Assembly: GCF_038446955.1 (NCBI RefSeq)
Contig: NZ_CP151803.1
Span: 3,596,001-3,660,000 of the forward strand
DNA from: Pedobacter sp. FW305-3-2-15-E-R2A2
GTDB lineage: Bacteria > Bacteroidota > Bacteroidia > Sphingobacteriales > Sphingobacteriaceae
Direction of reading: 5' to 3'
Length of the DNA stretch: 64,000 nucleotides
Shown here piece by piece: positions 43,126 to 52,409 of this stretch. The notes under the pieces are model-generated. The model saw nothing but the letters and a program-made list of their open reading frames with translations, was not told the origin of the DNA and made no database searches. The first letter of the stretch is position 1, and each line of letters starts with the position of its first letter. A program made the translations under genes and the position numbers.

Positions 43126-43897
43126 TTTATCGCGCAGCTATGCCATTGCGTTTGTTGCTGCTTTCCTGATCTACCTGTTGAGAAGATACTGCTTTGAGAT
43201 GATTACAGCGAATCATGGGCCGCTGTATTATGGATTGGTCTTTGCTGTCAGCCTGGCTATTGTAGTTTATCTCCACATCCGATATCAACAACCTAACCGT
43301 TTTAAGACGCATTTACTAGCCCTGTTATACGCAGGGCTATTGTCTTTTTTCCTGTTCTATACGAGTATAAATATGCAAATGCTGTATTATGCTGCTGTTG
43401 GAGAATCCAAAACAACGGTACTTAAAATTGACAGCGTCCAGTCGTACAGGGTAAAGAAGACCATAGAAGGAAGTTTAATCTTTGTAACCTACGACAACCA
43501 GTCCATAAAATTTGAATCTTCAGGGGCCAATTATTTTGCATTGAAAGATAAAAGGCAAATCAATGCAGTGATTGGCAGGGCAGGAGCAAATAATTTTTAT
43601 GTCAGCAAGATCTATTGGAAAGATGGAGAAAAATGGAGCGCAATGGCCACTTATTGGAAATACAGGCTTGACTTTCTGAAATACGTACTAGCGATCTTTT
43701 TAGTCATGGGTTTAGGCGCTATACTCCTACACCAGATCAATAAAAGACGAACAAATAAACTGAAACTGGATTTTAAGGCTTCTCCACTAAAAGTAATCCT
43801 CATTATATTTGGCGTCTTAACGACCATAGGACTCCTGCTGTATGTCTGCCTGTTTCTATACATGCATTTTAAATACGGGTTTCCAAAAAACAGCTGA
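43112..43897 (+). CDS. Membrane protein, 261 aa
   Basis: A 261-residue protein with about five membrane segments (near 10-25, 38-55, 65-85, 190-210 and 230-255). Between segments three and four is a soluble loop of ~100 residues ('VLKIDSVQSYRVKKTIEGSL', 'GRAGANNFYVSKIYWKDGE'). No family recognised. The start overlaps the end of the DUF885 gene by 14 bases, suggesting translational coupling. The two may act together at the envelope. Confidence 0.7.
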   Translation: MKEDSLSRSYAIAFVAAFLIYLLRRYCFEMITANHGPLYYGLVFAVSLAIVVYLHIRYQQPNRFKTHLLALLYAGLLSFFLFYTSINMQMLYYAAVGESKTTVLKIDSVQSYRVKKTIEGSLIFVTYDNQSIKFESSGANYFALKDKRQINAVIGRAGANNFYVSKIYWKDGEKWSAMATYWKYRLDFLKYVLAIFLVMGLGAILLHQINKRRTNKLKLDFKASPLKVILIIFGVLTTIGLLLYVCLFLYMHFKYGFPKNS

Positions 43898-43972
43898 GTT
43901 TCATTGATTCAATCCTTCCTGATCAGATTTTTTCAAATAGTTTGACTGCATGATAACTGCCTTTTTGTTTCT

Positions 43973-46465
43973 CTATTCAGCGTAAAATGTAATTTGTTCT
44001 CCCGGACTTGTTTTTAAACGCAATTCAGAATTTGTAATCTTTTTCCTCCCTGAAGCGGTGATTACATATCCTTTTTTCCAGGGAAGAACCACCTGCAGGA
44101 TGTTGCCTTTTTCACTTGTTATCTTTAAATCGGTAACTATACCCTTAAGCTGAGTGGCACTCACAAGGAAAGCCCCCGCAGTACGCAGGTTGTTAAAACT
44201 GGCATCTTTATCTTTTGGCCAGTTTGGAAATAAGCGAATTTTACCGTTGTATCCCTGCAACAGGCATTCATTGATGACTGCCGGCAGCGCGAAATTTTCA
44301 AACCATATTCCCATTTTAGACATATAATTAAATTCTGTGCGGTCATCATAGCGCCCCCCAACCTGCATGACCATATCGGTTGCTGTCCCATTTGGCAATA
44401 AGCAATAACTAATCTGTCTTTTGAACTCCTCAAGATCCAGCATACCAATCCTTGCTGCCTGCAAATTGATGAAAACAAGATCGTTGCCACCCTCGTTCTG
44501 CTGGTTTTTATAGGTATTCTGCAGCATTTTAAAAGTTTCTTTATCCGCATTAAGTCCATGATCCTCGCCAGGAAATACCGTAAACAAGGCGTTTGGTACA
44601 TTGTAAACGACCTTATCATGTTCTTCTGGTACTGACACCAACACTTTTCCATACTTTTCTGAGATGACAGTAGGATAGTCCGGAAAAGCAGACTGAATCT
44701 TATTGATTTGGTCAAGCAGATGTTTCTCCTTTGTAGAAGTACCTAATATTTTAACCGCATCCTTAAAAGCATTGAAAGCAAATTTGGTCAGACTTAGATC
44801 TACATTACTATCATAATTGTATCTGAATCCTGGTTTCAGGCCATATAGTTCGGGAGGTACCGTTGGAAAGATATGGAATTTGCCATCTTTCCAACGGTCT
44901 CTGTTACGGGCTTCAGGGCGGGTCATATAACCGACAAGAAACTCAACAGCTGCTTTAATCGGCTCATATGCACGTGTCTTTAGAAAACTTCGATCTCCTG
45001 AATAAAGATAATGCCACCATAATCCCTGTACAGCCCAGGGAGTTTCACTTACTTCCCAACCCCAGTCGGGGATAGGATATGGATTCATCGTCATATCTAC
45101 AGGATAGGCAGAATGCGGAAAATAGGCCCCCGGTAGATTATAATATTCCTTTGCCCACTTACGGCTCACCGGCATGAGAGATTCGATCAAGTCAACATAA
45201 GGAAGGTTCTTTTCCAGATGATTGCTTGAAAATGTAACCCAGAAGGGCTGTTGTACATTGTAATTCAGGTGATAGTCTCCATGCCAGGCCGTTCCAATCT
45301 TATTGTAACTCCAGTTTGCAAATAATCCCGGAGTTGTTACTCCTGCTTTTGTGGCGCAGTTAAGAAAATAAAGATTTCTATACCAGGTCTCTTCCAGAAA
45401 ATCATCATCCAGTTGGACTGCAGATTTATTCCAATAGGTTTTCCAGATGCTTAGGTTATTTGCATAGCTTTTCTTAAATGCTGCTGGGTTGATTTGTTGC
45501 TGATCGATATGGACTGCGGGAACATCGGTGCTCAGTCCTTCTTTTATTGATACACAGGCCAGAAAAGGGAGGTCCCCTGTAACTGCAGCCTCCAGCTGTT
45601 CCATATTTTCGTTATTCCCATTCCAGGCTATCCGGTCCTTTTTATATAATTCCTGGTTCGTAGCCAGGGTCAGGCTGAAGGCCTTGTCCTTCGCGTGGAC
45701 GATATCTTTTGTTCCTTTTTCAAAATCAGCATAAGGCAATAACTGCCTGAATCCAAGTATGCCTGTTTTAATGTTTTCTGTAATTTGAGGCCTGGGGAAT
45801 TCCTCCGGGGTAGAAGGATCAGGCATAATTTTGACCCTGTCAAAAAGATTTTTCTGAAGATTGCCTTTTTCGTCGGTCAGCTCCATCCACAGTTTATCTT
45901 CTAACAGATCTGTGAACAAGGTTAACATGAGCAGCTTTTTATCCGAAGTCAATAATTTAACCTTGCAGACCCCGTTGGAAATATCCAGTTCATGTCCCAA
46001 TAACTGTAATTTACGTCTGTCAAATCCGAGCAGTACCGAACCGCAAGGAAAGGGTCTGGGATAAGGTTTACTATAATTTTCACCCGCCATCCGATTGTAT
46101 TGTTCGTACCAGGGATCGTCGGTTAGATTGGAGAGGTCCCGGGGTATTTTATTGACTTTATCGAAAACGGACTGGAAGGTTCCAAGTTTTTCCCGGTTAT
46201 TTTCAGCTATTCGGATATCCCACACGTTGTTATGGCCAAACCTAAGGACTATCGCATCGGGCCTGGTAGTCACGACCACACCCATTGCTCCATTGCCCAA
46301 AAGTGCTCCTTCAAAGAAATCCGGCGCAGGTTTGTTGTAAGTCAAACTGTGCTTTTTTGCCAGTACCATTGGCTCTGGAATAGAAGATTTATCTTGCGCA
46401 GTGGCATTGGAGCAGGCAAAAACAATTGTGATTATGGCAGCAATTCTGTAATTTTTAATCATCAT
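43973..46465 (-). CDS. GH95-like glycoside hydrolase
   Basis: An 830-residue secreted enzyme with signal peptide (...CSNATAQDK near 24). 'TYNKPAPDFFEGALLGNGAM' near 45-60 resembles the N-terminal domain of GH95 alpha-L-fucosidases. 'WHGDYHLNYNVQQPFWVTFS' near 395-415 matches the (alpha/alpha)6 barrel part with a His-Asn pair. The C-terminal 'YNGKIRLFPNWPKDKDASFN' is also GH95-like. The short N-terminal motif deviates (FGHNNVWDIR), so the sugar may not be fucose; galactose or a GH65-like activity are options. Probably acts on a plant or host glycan in the periplasm. Monocistronic. Confidence 0.7.
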   Translation of the reverse strand: MMIKNYRIAAIITIVFACSNATAQDKSSIPEPMVLAKKHSLTYNKPAPDFFEGALLGNGAMGVVVTTRPDAIVLRFGHNNVWDIRIAENNREKLGTFQSVFDKVNKIPRDLSNLTDDPWYEQYNRMAGENYSKPYPRPFPCGSVLLGFDRRKLQLLGHELDISNGVCKVKLLTSDKKLLMLTLFTDLLEDKLWMELTDEKGNLQKNLFDRVKIMPDPSTPEEFPRPQITENIKTGILGFRQLLPYADFEKGTKDIVHAKDKAFSLTLATNQELYKKDRIAWNGNNENMEQLEAAVTGDLPFLACVSIKEGLSTDVPAVHIDQQQINPAAFKKSYANNLSIWKTYWNKSAVQLDDDFLEETWYRNLYFLNCATKAGVTTPGLFANWSYNKIGTAWHGDYHLNYNVQQPFWVTFSSNHLEKNLPYVDLIESLMPVSRKWAKEYYNLPGAYFPHSAYPVDMTMNPYPIPDWGWEVSETPWAVQGLWWHYLYSGDRSFLKTRAYEPIKAAVEFLVGYMTRPEARNRDRWKDGKFHIFPTVPPELYGLKPGFRYNYDSNVDLSLTKFAFNAFKDAVKILGTSTKEKHLLDQINKIQSAFPDYPTVISEKYGKVLVSVPEEHDKVVYNVPNALFTVFPGEDHGLNADKETFKMLQNTYKNQQNEGGNDLVFINLQAARIGMLDLEEFKRQISYCLLPNGTATDMVMQVGGRYDDRTEFNYMSKMGIWFENFALPAVINECLLQGYNGKIRLFPNWPKDKDASFNNLRTAGAFLVSATQLKGIVTDLKITSEKGNILQVVLPWKKGYVITASGRKKITNSELRLKTSPGEQITFYAE

Positions 46466-46724
46466 TTATTGATTGTTATTGTTCCTTAATTTTCTTTAGA
46501 CAAATTTTACGTTGCTGCCTGGATACAAGACTCAGTCTGTAAAAGTAATAGATGTCAGATGCACTTTGAATAGCCAATAGAACTATTTAAATGGACTATT
46601 TCACTATTTGTGCCTCCGCCTAACGAATCTTAGGCCAGTAGTCCCGAAACATGCATCTAGTTGAAATAATTGATGAAATATTGTTGATTTTTGCTAACAG
46701 GGATCTTTAAAAGCCTCATCATGA

Positions 46725-47582
46725 ATGGAAAACATCATCAAATATTTTCATAAAGAGATCACTGATCATAAAATCAGTATTTATAAAATCTTTGGATCGG
46801 AAGTAACAGCAGAATTACTCCAGAAGCCTGCACATCGCAGGGGAGACCATTATCTGTTCATTTTTCAAAAAGAGGGCAGTAGTAAATTGATGTTGGATTT
46901 TCAGGAGGTTACGCTAACCGGAAGCGTCTTATTGTGCATTCTACCCGGACAAATTCATCATACCATTTCTGTTGAAAATCATACGGAAGCATGGCTGATC
47001 ACCGTAGATAGTAATTTTTTAATTGATGAACACAGGTCAGTTTTCGACGATTATTATTTCCGGTATGCCCCGATCCCTTTGGGAGAACTTGCAGGTTTAA
47101 GGATCAACCAATGTATAGAATTAATTGCTGTCATAGTAGAAAACGGAACAGAACTGAATTACGAGCCTCTGGTTCTTGATTCATTGATCCGGGCTTTTGT
47201 CGGCATGTTTATTTCAGTTTATCGTCAGGTAGAAGACAGAAAATCTTCAGTTTTAAGAACCGCAATATTGACCCGGGAGTTTAAACGTATATTGCTGCGT
47301 CAGTTTAAAACCAAAAAAAGTACCACGGACTATGCTGCCTGTTTGAACATTACTCCTTCCTATTTGAACGAATCAGTAAAACTGACCACCGGGTTTCCGG
47401 TCACCTTTTGGATACAGCAAACCATCATAATGGAAGCAAAAAGATTACTCTATGATACAGACCATACTGTAAAAGAAGTTGCCTATTTATTGGGTTACAC
47501 CGATCATGCTTACTTTAACCGCTATTTCTCTAATGCTGTTGGCCAGCCACCACTCCAATTTCGGCTTAGCTCCCGTAAATAG
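46725..47582 (+). CDS. AraC-family regulator, first copy of the AraC-SDR module
   Basis: A 285-residue regulator. Residues ~30-90 look like a cupin-type effector domain ('HRRGDHYLFIFQKEGSSKLM', 'VLLCILPGQIHHTI'). The C-terminal ~100 residues are the AraC double HTH ('YAACLNITPSYLNESVKLTT', 'VKEVAYLLGYTDHAYFNRYF'). It is paralogous to the regulator at 48562, with the same domain order and very similar wording. The gene is followed 72 bases later by a SDR gene with its own promoter. Likely to control that oxidoreductase; its effector is unknown. Confidence 0.88.
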   Translation: MENIIKYFHKEITDHKISIYKIFGSEVTAELLQKPAHRRGDHYLFIFQKEGSSKLMLDFQEVTLTGSVLLCILPGQIHHTISVENHTEAWLITVDSNFLIDEHRSVFDDYYFRYAPIPLGELAGLRINQCIELIAVIVENGTELNYEPLVLDSLIRAFVGMFISVYRQVEDRKSSVLRTAILTREFKRILLRQFKTKKSTTDYAACLNITPSYLNESVKLTTGFPVTFWIQQTIIMEAKRLLYDTDHTVKEVAYLLGYTDHAYFNRYFSNAVGQPPLQFRLSSRK

Positions 47583-47607
47583 TCCAATAGATGCCATAAT
47601 ATATCCA

Positions 47608-47638
47608 TTTATAGCCAATGCCCCAATCTCTAATTTTG
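47608..47638 (+). promoter_or_regulatory. Promoter for the first SDR gene
   Basis: TTTA, 19 bases, TAATTTTG: perfect -7 box, one mismatch in the -33 box and exact spacing, 16 bases before the ATG at 47655. Confidence 0.5.
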
Positions 47639-47654
47639 TTGAAAATATAAAATA

Positions 47655-48521
47655 ATGGGGAATCAGTTTTTTTTTATTGTCGGAGTAATGGCTTCTTTAA
47701 CAACCTTATACAGGTTATTAAAATTTATCTATCCATATTGCAAACCATCTAAAATCAGGAAGTACCTGGTAAACGATGCCTATGCTTTAGTTACCGGATC
47801 CAGCGATGGGATAGGTAAAGCAGTAGCCACTGAACTTGCTGGCAGAGGTTTTAACATCATTCTTCATGGCAGGAGCGCTGAAAAAATCCAGGCTGTTGAA
47901 AAAGAGATCGGGATGCTTTATCCCAAAGTTAAAATCACTTATCTGATCCATGATGGCAGCCATAACAGTCAGATGGACATTTCGGAAATTATAAAATTGA
48001 ATATCAAAGTATTGGTAAATAATGTTGGTGTAGGGCCAATCAAAGAACTTACCAACCATTCCAATGCGGAGATTGATCATACCATTACACTAAATACTGC
48101 TTTTCCCACTCAACTTACCCGAAACTTGCTCCCCTATATGGAAGCTGAGGCGCTTATTTTGAATGTTTCCTCTTACGCAGGTTTTTTCCCGCCGCCCTAT
48201 CTTTCGGTTTATGCAGCTACTAAGGCATACAACAATGCCTTCTCTGTTTCACTTGCACGTGAAGTAGCACATAAGGAAGTCATCTCTTTAATCACTGGAA
48301 GTGTGAATACCGGTTCAAATCACAAGCCCGTGTCCTTCATGCGTCCTGCTGCCGCAACTTATGCTAAACATATCATAGGCGTCGTAGGATGTGGTAGAAA
48401 AAGTATCATGCCGTATTGGCCGCATAGCATTCAGACCTTCCTTATCTCGGTATTACCGGAAAGATTCGTTGATCGTGCAACAAAAAAAGCAATGCAAAAA
48501 GAACCAGGGCTAGCCCAATAA
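47655..48521 (+). CDS. SDR-family oxidoreductase (HSD17B12-like)
   Basis: A 288-residue enzyme with an N-terminal membrane segment (~5-25) then a complete classical SDR: cofactor site TGSSDGIG at 47-54, NNVG at 122-125, catalytic Ser173, and YAATK with Tyr186 and Lys190. The C-terminal tail 'GCGRKSIMPYWPHSIQTFLI' resembles the eukaryotic-like 17-beta-HSD12 / 3-ketoacyl-CoA reductase group. It therefore probably reduces a keto group on a lipid at the membrane. Between two AraC regulators; a degenerate paralogue follows at 49497. Confidence 0.88.
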   Translation: MGNQFFFIVGVMASLTTLYRLLKFIYPYCKPSKIRKYLVNDAYALVTGSSDGIGKAVATELAGRGFNIILHGRSAEKIQAVEKEIGMLYPKVKITYLIHDGSHNSQMDISEIIKLNIKVLVNNVGVGPIKELTNHSNAEIDHTITLNTAFPTQLTRNLLPYMEAEALILNVSSYAGFFPPPYLSVYAATKAYNNAFSVSLAREVAHKEVISLITGSVNTGSNHKPVSFMRPAAATYAKHIIGVVGCGRKSIMPYWPHSIQTFLISVLPERFVDRATKKAMQKEPGLAQ

Positions 48522-48561
48522 AATTTAAGCCCTGACCGTATATCCAGCCTTCGAACAGTAA

Positions 48562-49428
48562 ATGAAGTTAAAAACACATATACCGATATTTTCACTTGAA
48601 AACTCCAGCAAAAGAGGGTGGGAGATCAGCAAATATTCCAAGGAGGACAATGTTGATCTTATCTTTAAGGCGGTGCATCGTGATGACCATTATATCTTCA
48701 TATTTCAGCAAAAGGGCAAGAGCAGGATTATGATTGATTTCGATACCGTTTCTATCGATGATGCTGCCGTGCTCTGTATCTTGCCAGGACAGGCGCATCA
48801 AGGTATTCTGGCACATCATGTTGAAGCGTGGTTTCTTGCAGTGAAACCCGAGATGGTCAAAGATTCCTATCGTCATTTTTTTGTGAATCAGGGTTCCGAT
48901 CCCCGGTTGGCGGCATTTGGCATCCAGGAATCGAAACATTTAAGTCAAATGATGAAACTACTTACTTCTTTAAGTGATTTGCACGATGAAAATTACTATA
49001 AAGAAGAGGTCAACCGCTCCTTAATTAATGCTTGCCTTGGAATGATCATCAGTGAATTTCAAACACTTAGCCCGGCTAGATATCAGAATACCTCAAGGTC
49101 AGCCACAATTACCAGGTTGTTCCGCTGCCTGCTTTTACAGGCTTTTAAAACCATGAAAACCCCCGCAGGTTACGCTGCAGCTTTGCATATTTCGCCGACC
49201 TATCTAAATGAAGTTGTTAAGAAAAGCACAGGCTTTTCTGTCAGCTACTGGATCCATCAGGAAATTATTCTGGAAGCCAAACGAAAATTATTCTACACTG
49301 ATTCATCCGTAAAAGAAATTGCGGAGCAGTTGGGCTATGAGGACTACAGCTATTTTACACGCGTCTTTACCAGGGTATCCGGCATTTCGCCAATCGCATT
49401 CAGGCAGAAATACCGGGAATCATCCTAG
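48562..49428 (+). CDS. AraC-family regulator, second copy of the AraC-SDR module
   Basis: A 288-residue paralogue of the regulator at 46725. The effector domain shares 'HRDDHYIFIFQQKGKSRIMI' and 'AVLCILPGQAHQGI', and the AraC HTH carries 'YAAALHISPTYLNEVVKKST' and 'VKEIAEQLGYEDYSYFTRVF'. The start ATG 48562 follows the first SDR stop by 40 bases, so it may be read through from that transcript. It stands before the degenerate SDR and probably regulates part of the cluster. Ligand unknown. Confidence 0.87.
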   Translation: MKLKTHIPIFSLENSSKRGWEISKYSKEDNVDLIFKAVHRDDHYIFIFQQKGKSRIMIDFDTVSIDDAAVLCILPGQAHQGILAHHVEAWFLAVKPEMVKDSYRHFFVNQGSDPRLAAFGIQESKHLSQMMKLLTSLSDLHDENYYKEEVNRSLINACLGMIISEFQTLSPARYQNTSRSATITRLFRCLLLQAFKTMKTPAGYAAALHISPTYLNEVVKKSTGFSVSYWIHQEIILEAKRKLFYTDSSVKEIAEQLGYEDYSYFTRVFTRVSGISPIAFRQKYRESS

Positions 49429-49446
49429 ATATACTCTAATACATCC

Positions 49447-49478
49447 ATTGTCCTGCCCTGATTATTCCCGTTGCTTTG
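49447..49478 (+). promoter_or_regulatory. Candidate promoter for the degenerate SDR gene
   Basis: ATTG, 20 bases, TTGCTTTG: the -7 box deviates at one position from TAnnTTTG. It ends 18 bases before the ATG at 49497. Confidence 0.4.
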
Positions 49479-49496
49479 TTTTATTGAACAATTCAT

Positions 49497-50336
49497 ATGG
49501 AATCATCAACTTTTTTTCACTTTGTATACATCCTTGGGGCATTGAAAATGACCGCAGCTGCCTACCGTTTGCTTGCTTTTATAAATATGTATATCAGTCC
49601 TTCGACATTGGATAGATACCTGACAAGGGGGGCTTACGCCTTGGTAACATTTGCCTCGGAAGGTCTTGGAAGAGATCTGGTGATGGAGCTTGCTAAAAGT
49701 GGATTCAATCTTGTGCTTCATGGAAGGGATGAACTCATGCTGAGTCTGACTAAGATTGATGTGCTGAATTTAAACCCTTCTTTAAACGTAATTATGATGC
49801 TCCAGGGGCAAGGCAAAACGTCTGATTTAGATATTTCAATGATAGACACAGTTCCAATCACGGTTTTAGTGAATAACATCGGAGATCCGCAAGCCAATCA
49901 ACAACCTGATGGTTTATCGCGAATGCGTCTCGCAAAATCCTTATCAGCCTGTCTTTCAAAACCTGCTCTTTTATTAAATGTGGTGTCTTGTAATATGCAT
50001 TATGCAATTCCTTATCAGGCATTACTTGCCGGATCAGAAATATACTATGATCTATTTTGCAAATCTCTTTCCACTGAACCAGATCAAATAGAGACCATAT
50101 CCATGTTTACAGGAAGATTTATCAGCAAGCCTGGTGAAAAACCAGTTGGCATTTTAACACCCGGCAGTGAAATTTATGCTAAGTCTGTATTATCAGGAAT
50201 TGGTTGTGGAAAAAAGTGTTTAATTCCTTATTGGCCACATGCAATCCAGTCCTACTTATTTTCCATTCTTCCCGCTGCTTTATTGGATGACCTGATCCGG
50301 GGTTCGGAAAACAATAAGGTGAAAAGTTCCCTATAA
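49497..50336 (+). CDS. SDR pseudoenzyme paralogue
   Basis: A 279-residue paralogue of the SDR at 47655, including the N-terminal membrane segment and the tail 'GCGKKCLIPYWPHAIQSYLF'. The cofactor motif is degraded: TFASEGLG at 51-58 where the first glycine of TGxxxGxG is lost. NNIG (126-129) and Ser164 remain. The catalytic Tyr is Leu177 and the catalytic Lys is Glu181. It cannot work as a normal SDR. The frame is intact and the promoter preserved, so it is probably a regulatory or partner subunit rather than a pseudogene. It is followed by an outer-membrane protein gene. Confidence 0.8.
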   Translation: MESSTFFHFVYILGALKMTAAAYRLLAFINMYISPSTLDRYLTRGAYALVTFASEGLGRDLVMELAKSGFNLVLHGRDELMLSLTKIDVLNLNPSLNVIMMLQGQGKTSDLDISMIDTVPITVLVNNIGDPQANQQPDGLSRMRLAKSLSACLSKPALLLNVVSCNMHYAIPYQALLAGSEIYYDLFCKSLSTEPDQIETISMFTGRFISKPGEKPVGILTPGSEIYAKSVLSGIGCGKKCLIPYWPHAIQSYLFSILPAALLDDLIRGSENNKVKSSL

Positions 50337-50393
50337 AACAGATAAACAGAAGCGTAAAACTGTGAATTACAATTTAAACTCAATAATATCAAT

Positions 50394-51413
50394 ATGAAAT
50401 TCAATACCATCCTGTCTCTCATCGCGATGTTTTCGATTAGTGTAAGCTATGCGCAAAACTCGATAAAGGAACTTAGCATGAAAACTGCTGATTCTCTTAA
50501 AATGACTTACTTATCAAATGCTGCAATGAGATATCCATTGCTAAGGCAGGGTTTCGTATCTGCTGAAGTATTAGGCAGAGGAAATATTGATGCTGAATTG
50601 AACGGCAACAATTTATATAAGGGTAAAAGCCAGATTTCGAGGATCAGGTCTGTCTTCAATATTCCTGTTGTCCGTTTTGGCAAAAATACAATTTCATCCA
50701 CACTTAGTTATTTACAACAAAGTGTGAATGTTACCGATGTAAAGAGTTATAATCCCTATGTCACATCAACTGATTTTAATTATAGAAAATCGACAATCGG
50801 TCTTACCGCGGTCTTTACCAGAGTAGATTCTCTATTCAACCGACCCGTTGCCTATTCGGCAAGTGTATCAGGACTTACGGACGATCTGTCCAGAATCCGA
50901 AGATTTAACTATCTCGGTCTGGTTTCTGTTAACCTTAAACGTACCCCTACAACTTCCTATTCAGTAGGAGGAGTGGTAATTATTGATCCATCGTCTCCTT
51001 CACCATTCTTACCCATCTTTAGTTACTGGCATAAATTTAAATCATCCGACCTTGAATTATTTGTCGACATCCCAAGTCGCATCATGCTGAGAAAGCAATT
51101 TTCTGAAAGGGCATGGGCATCTTTCGGGACTGAACTTTCTGGTAATCTTGCTTTTTTCGATTTTGATAAAGCCATATTGCCACGGGATTTCAGCCACTCT
51201 TCCATTGAATTAAAAACCGGACCAACCGTTGAATACCTGATCTATAAGAAAATTATATTGGGTATAAACGGCGGGTTGATGACAACGAATTCTTCGAGAT
51301 TTTTTAGGAAAGAGGATCGTCCAGATGATTATTTTATGAAAAATAAGAATGACGCTGTTCCCTATATCAATTTTTCAATTTCCTTCCTTCCATTTCTTAA
51401 CGCAGTCAGATAA
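50394..51413 (+). CDS. Outer-membrane beta-barrel-like protein (DUF6268-like)
   Basis: A 339-residue protein with signal peptide (...SVSYAQNS near 22). The mature part has many alternating beta-strands with aromatic ends ('YSVGGVVIIDPSSPSP', 'PYINFSISFLPFLNA'), typical of a small outer-membrane barrel; it recalls DUF6268. It is 57 bases after the SDR pseudoenzyme on the same strand, so it probably belongs to the AraC-SDR module. Function unknown; lipid or substrate transport is a guess. Confidence 0.65.
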   Translation: MKFNTILSLIAMFSISVSYAQNSIKELSMKTADSLKMTYLSNAAMRYPLLRQGFVSAEVLGRGNIDAELNGNNLYKGKSQISRIRSVFNIPVVRFGKNTISSTLSYLQQSVNVTDVKSYNPYVTSTDFNYRKSTIGLTAVFTRVDSLFNRPVAYSASVSGLTDDLSRIRRFNYLGLVSVNLKRTPTTSYSVGGVVIIDPSSPSPFLPIFSYWHKFKSSDLELFVDIPSRIMLRKQFSERAWASFGTELSGNLAFFDFDKAILPRDFSHSSIELKTGPTVEYLIYKKIILGINGGLMTTNSSRFFRKEDRPDDYFMKNKNDAVPYINFSISFLPFLNAVR

Positions 51414-51692
51414 ATCAGCGCTAATTCAAATTCCCTTCTCATATTTTCCATCACCTTAAACGTCCCAGACCTTCCTGCTGCACGCGACTTCTTTCAGGCA
51501 CATTTAGATTTCAAATGCGCTGATATTAAACCCAACGGTAAAATTTCAGTAGATGAGATGAATACCGGTATAGACGAGATTTCACTGAACTATTTCCATA
51601 TTGAATTTTATCTGAAGAACGAAGCTGCAGTACTGGATAAGTTTTTGCAGTTACCTTACCATAAAATATTAAATAATACTTCGTTTTTTTAG
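51414..51692 (+). pseudogene. VOC/glyoxalase-family remnant without a start
   Basis: In the same frame as the preceding outer-membrane gene, after its TAA, the sequence reads 'SITLNVPDLPAARDFFQAHL' then 'DFKCADIKPNGKISVDEMNT', typical of the N-terminal half of a VOC-family protein. It lacks an ATG in frame and breaks off at TAG (51690-51692) after about 90 codons. It is the decayed remains of a larger gene. The following bases to 51856 contain no recognisable feature. Confidence 0.65.
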
Positions 51693-51856
51693 AGATAATC
51701 CTTATCATTGAAAAAAAATATCTTTTTGATGTATCTGATTTTAACCGGGCAAACCACACAGCCTGAAATTGCGTAACCAAGCCTGATCATTTTACAGGCA
51801 ATGACTTAATCTCCGATTAAGCAGTTATTCTATTGTTTTAAAATCAAGAAATTCCA

Positions 51857-52381
51857 ATGTTTTTTATAGAATCTACACGGTTAAAATTAATCCCGTTAAC
51901 ACACCAGTTATTACGTTTATGTCAGGTTAGCAGGCCTGCAATGGAACAATCGTTGGGAATAAATATATCCACTATGCAAGTCGAGCCTTCCTATCAGGTA
52001 GAACTTGATGATGCCCTGCTTAACTTCTGGCTCCCAAAAACGAAAATACATCCGAAGCGGTATCAATGGTATACCAACTGGGAGATTGTCGACAAAGCCG
52101 CCAACATCACCATTGGTGGAATTGGCTTTGTAGGCCATGCGGATGAAAACGGAATCGTAGAAATGGGCTATATGATCGACCAGCAGCAACAAAGAAAGGG
52201 CTATGCGACAGAAGCCATCCGCGCTATGGTAAACTGGGCCTTTCAGGATGAGGTAGTGGAGGCAGTGATTGCAAAGACTGCTCCGGGAAACTTTCCTTCA
52301 CAAAAAGTGTTACTTAAAAATGGGTTTGTACAAATCGCAGGAACAGAAAAATTACTTGCGTTTAAAAAGAAACGGAGATAA
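51857..52381 (+). CDS. GNAT-family acetyltransferase
   Basis: A 174-residue N-acetyltransferase of the RimJ/RimL type (Acetyltransf_3). The acetyl-CoA loop is 'QQRKGYATEAIRAMVNWAF' (RxxGxA motif, residues ~113-131), with 'VEMGYMIDQ' as the preceding strand and 'NFPSQKVLLKNGF' as the conserved Asn-Ser/Leu-Gly-Phe tail. It transfers an acetyl group to an amine; the substrate is unknown. It lies 28 bases before the sterol desaturase-type gene and might be in the same transcript. Confidence 0.88.
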   Translation: MFFIESTRLKLIPLTHQLLRLCQVSRPAMEQSLGINISTMQVEPSYQVELDDALLNFWLPKTKIHPKRYQWYTNWEIVDKAANITIGGIGFVGHADENGIVEMGYMIDQQQQRKGYATEAIRAMVNWAFQDEVVEAVIAKTAPGNFPSQKVLLKNGFVQIAGTEKLLAFKKKRR

Positions 52382-52409
52382 TCAAACCATATTTTTACTA
52401 CTTTAGAAA

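Noticed and set aside
44161..44715. 184-codon minus-strand frame inside the GH95-like gene
   Set aside because: Shifted-frame shadow of the larger hydrolase frame on the same strand; composition (many Ser/Ile/Cys) is unlike the genome's proteins.
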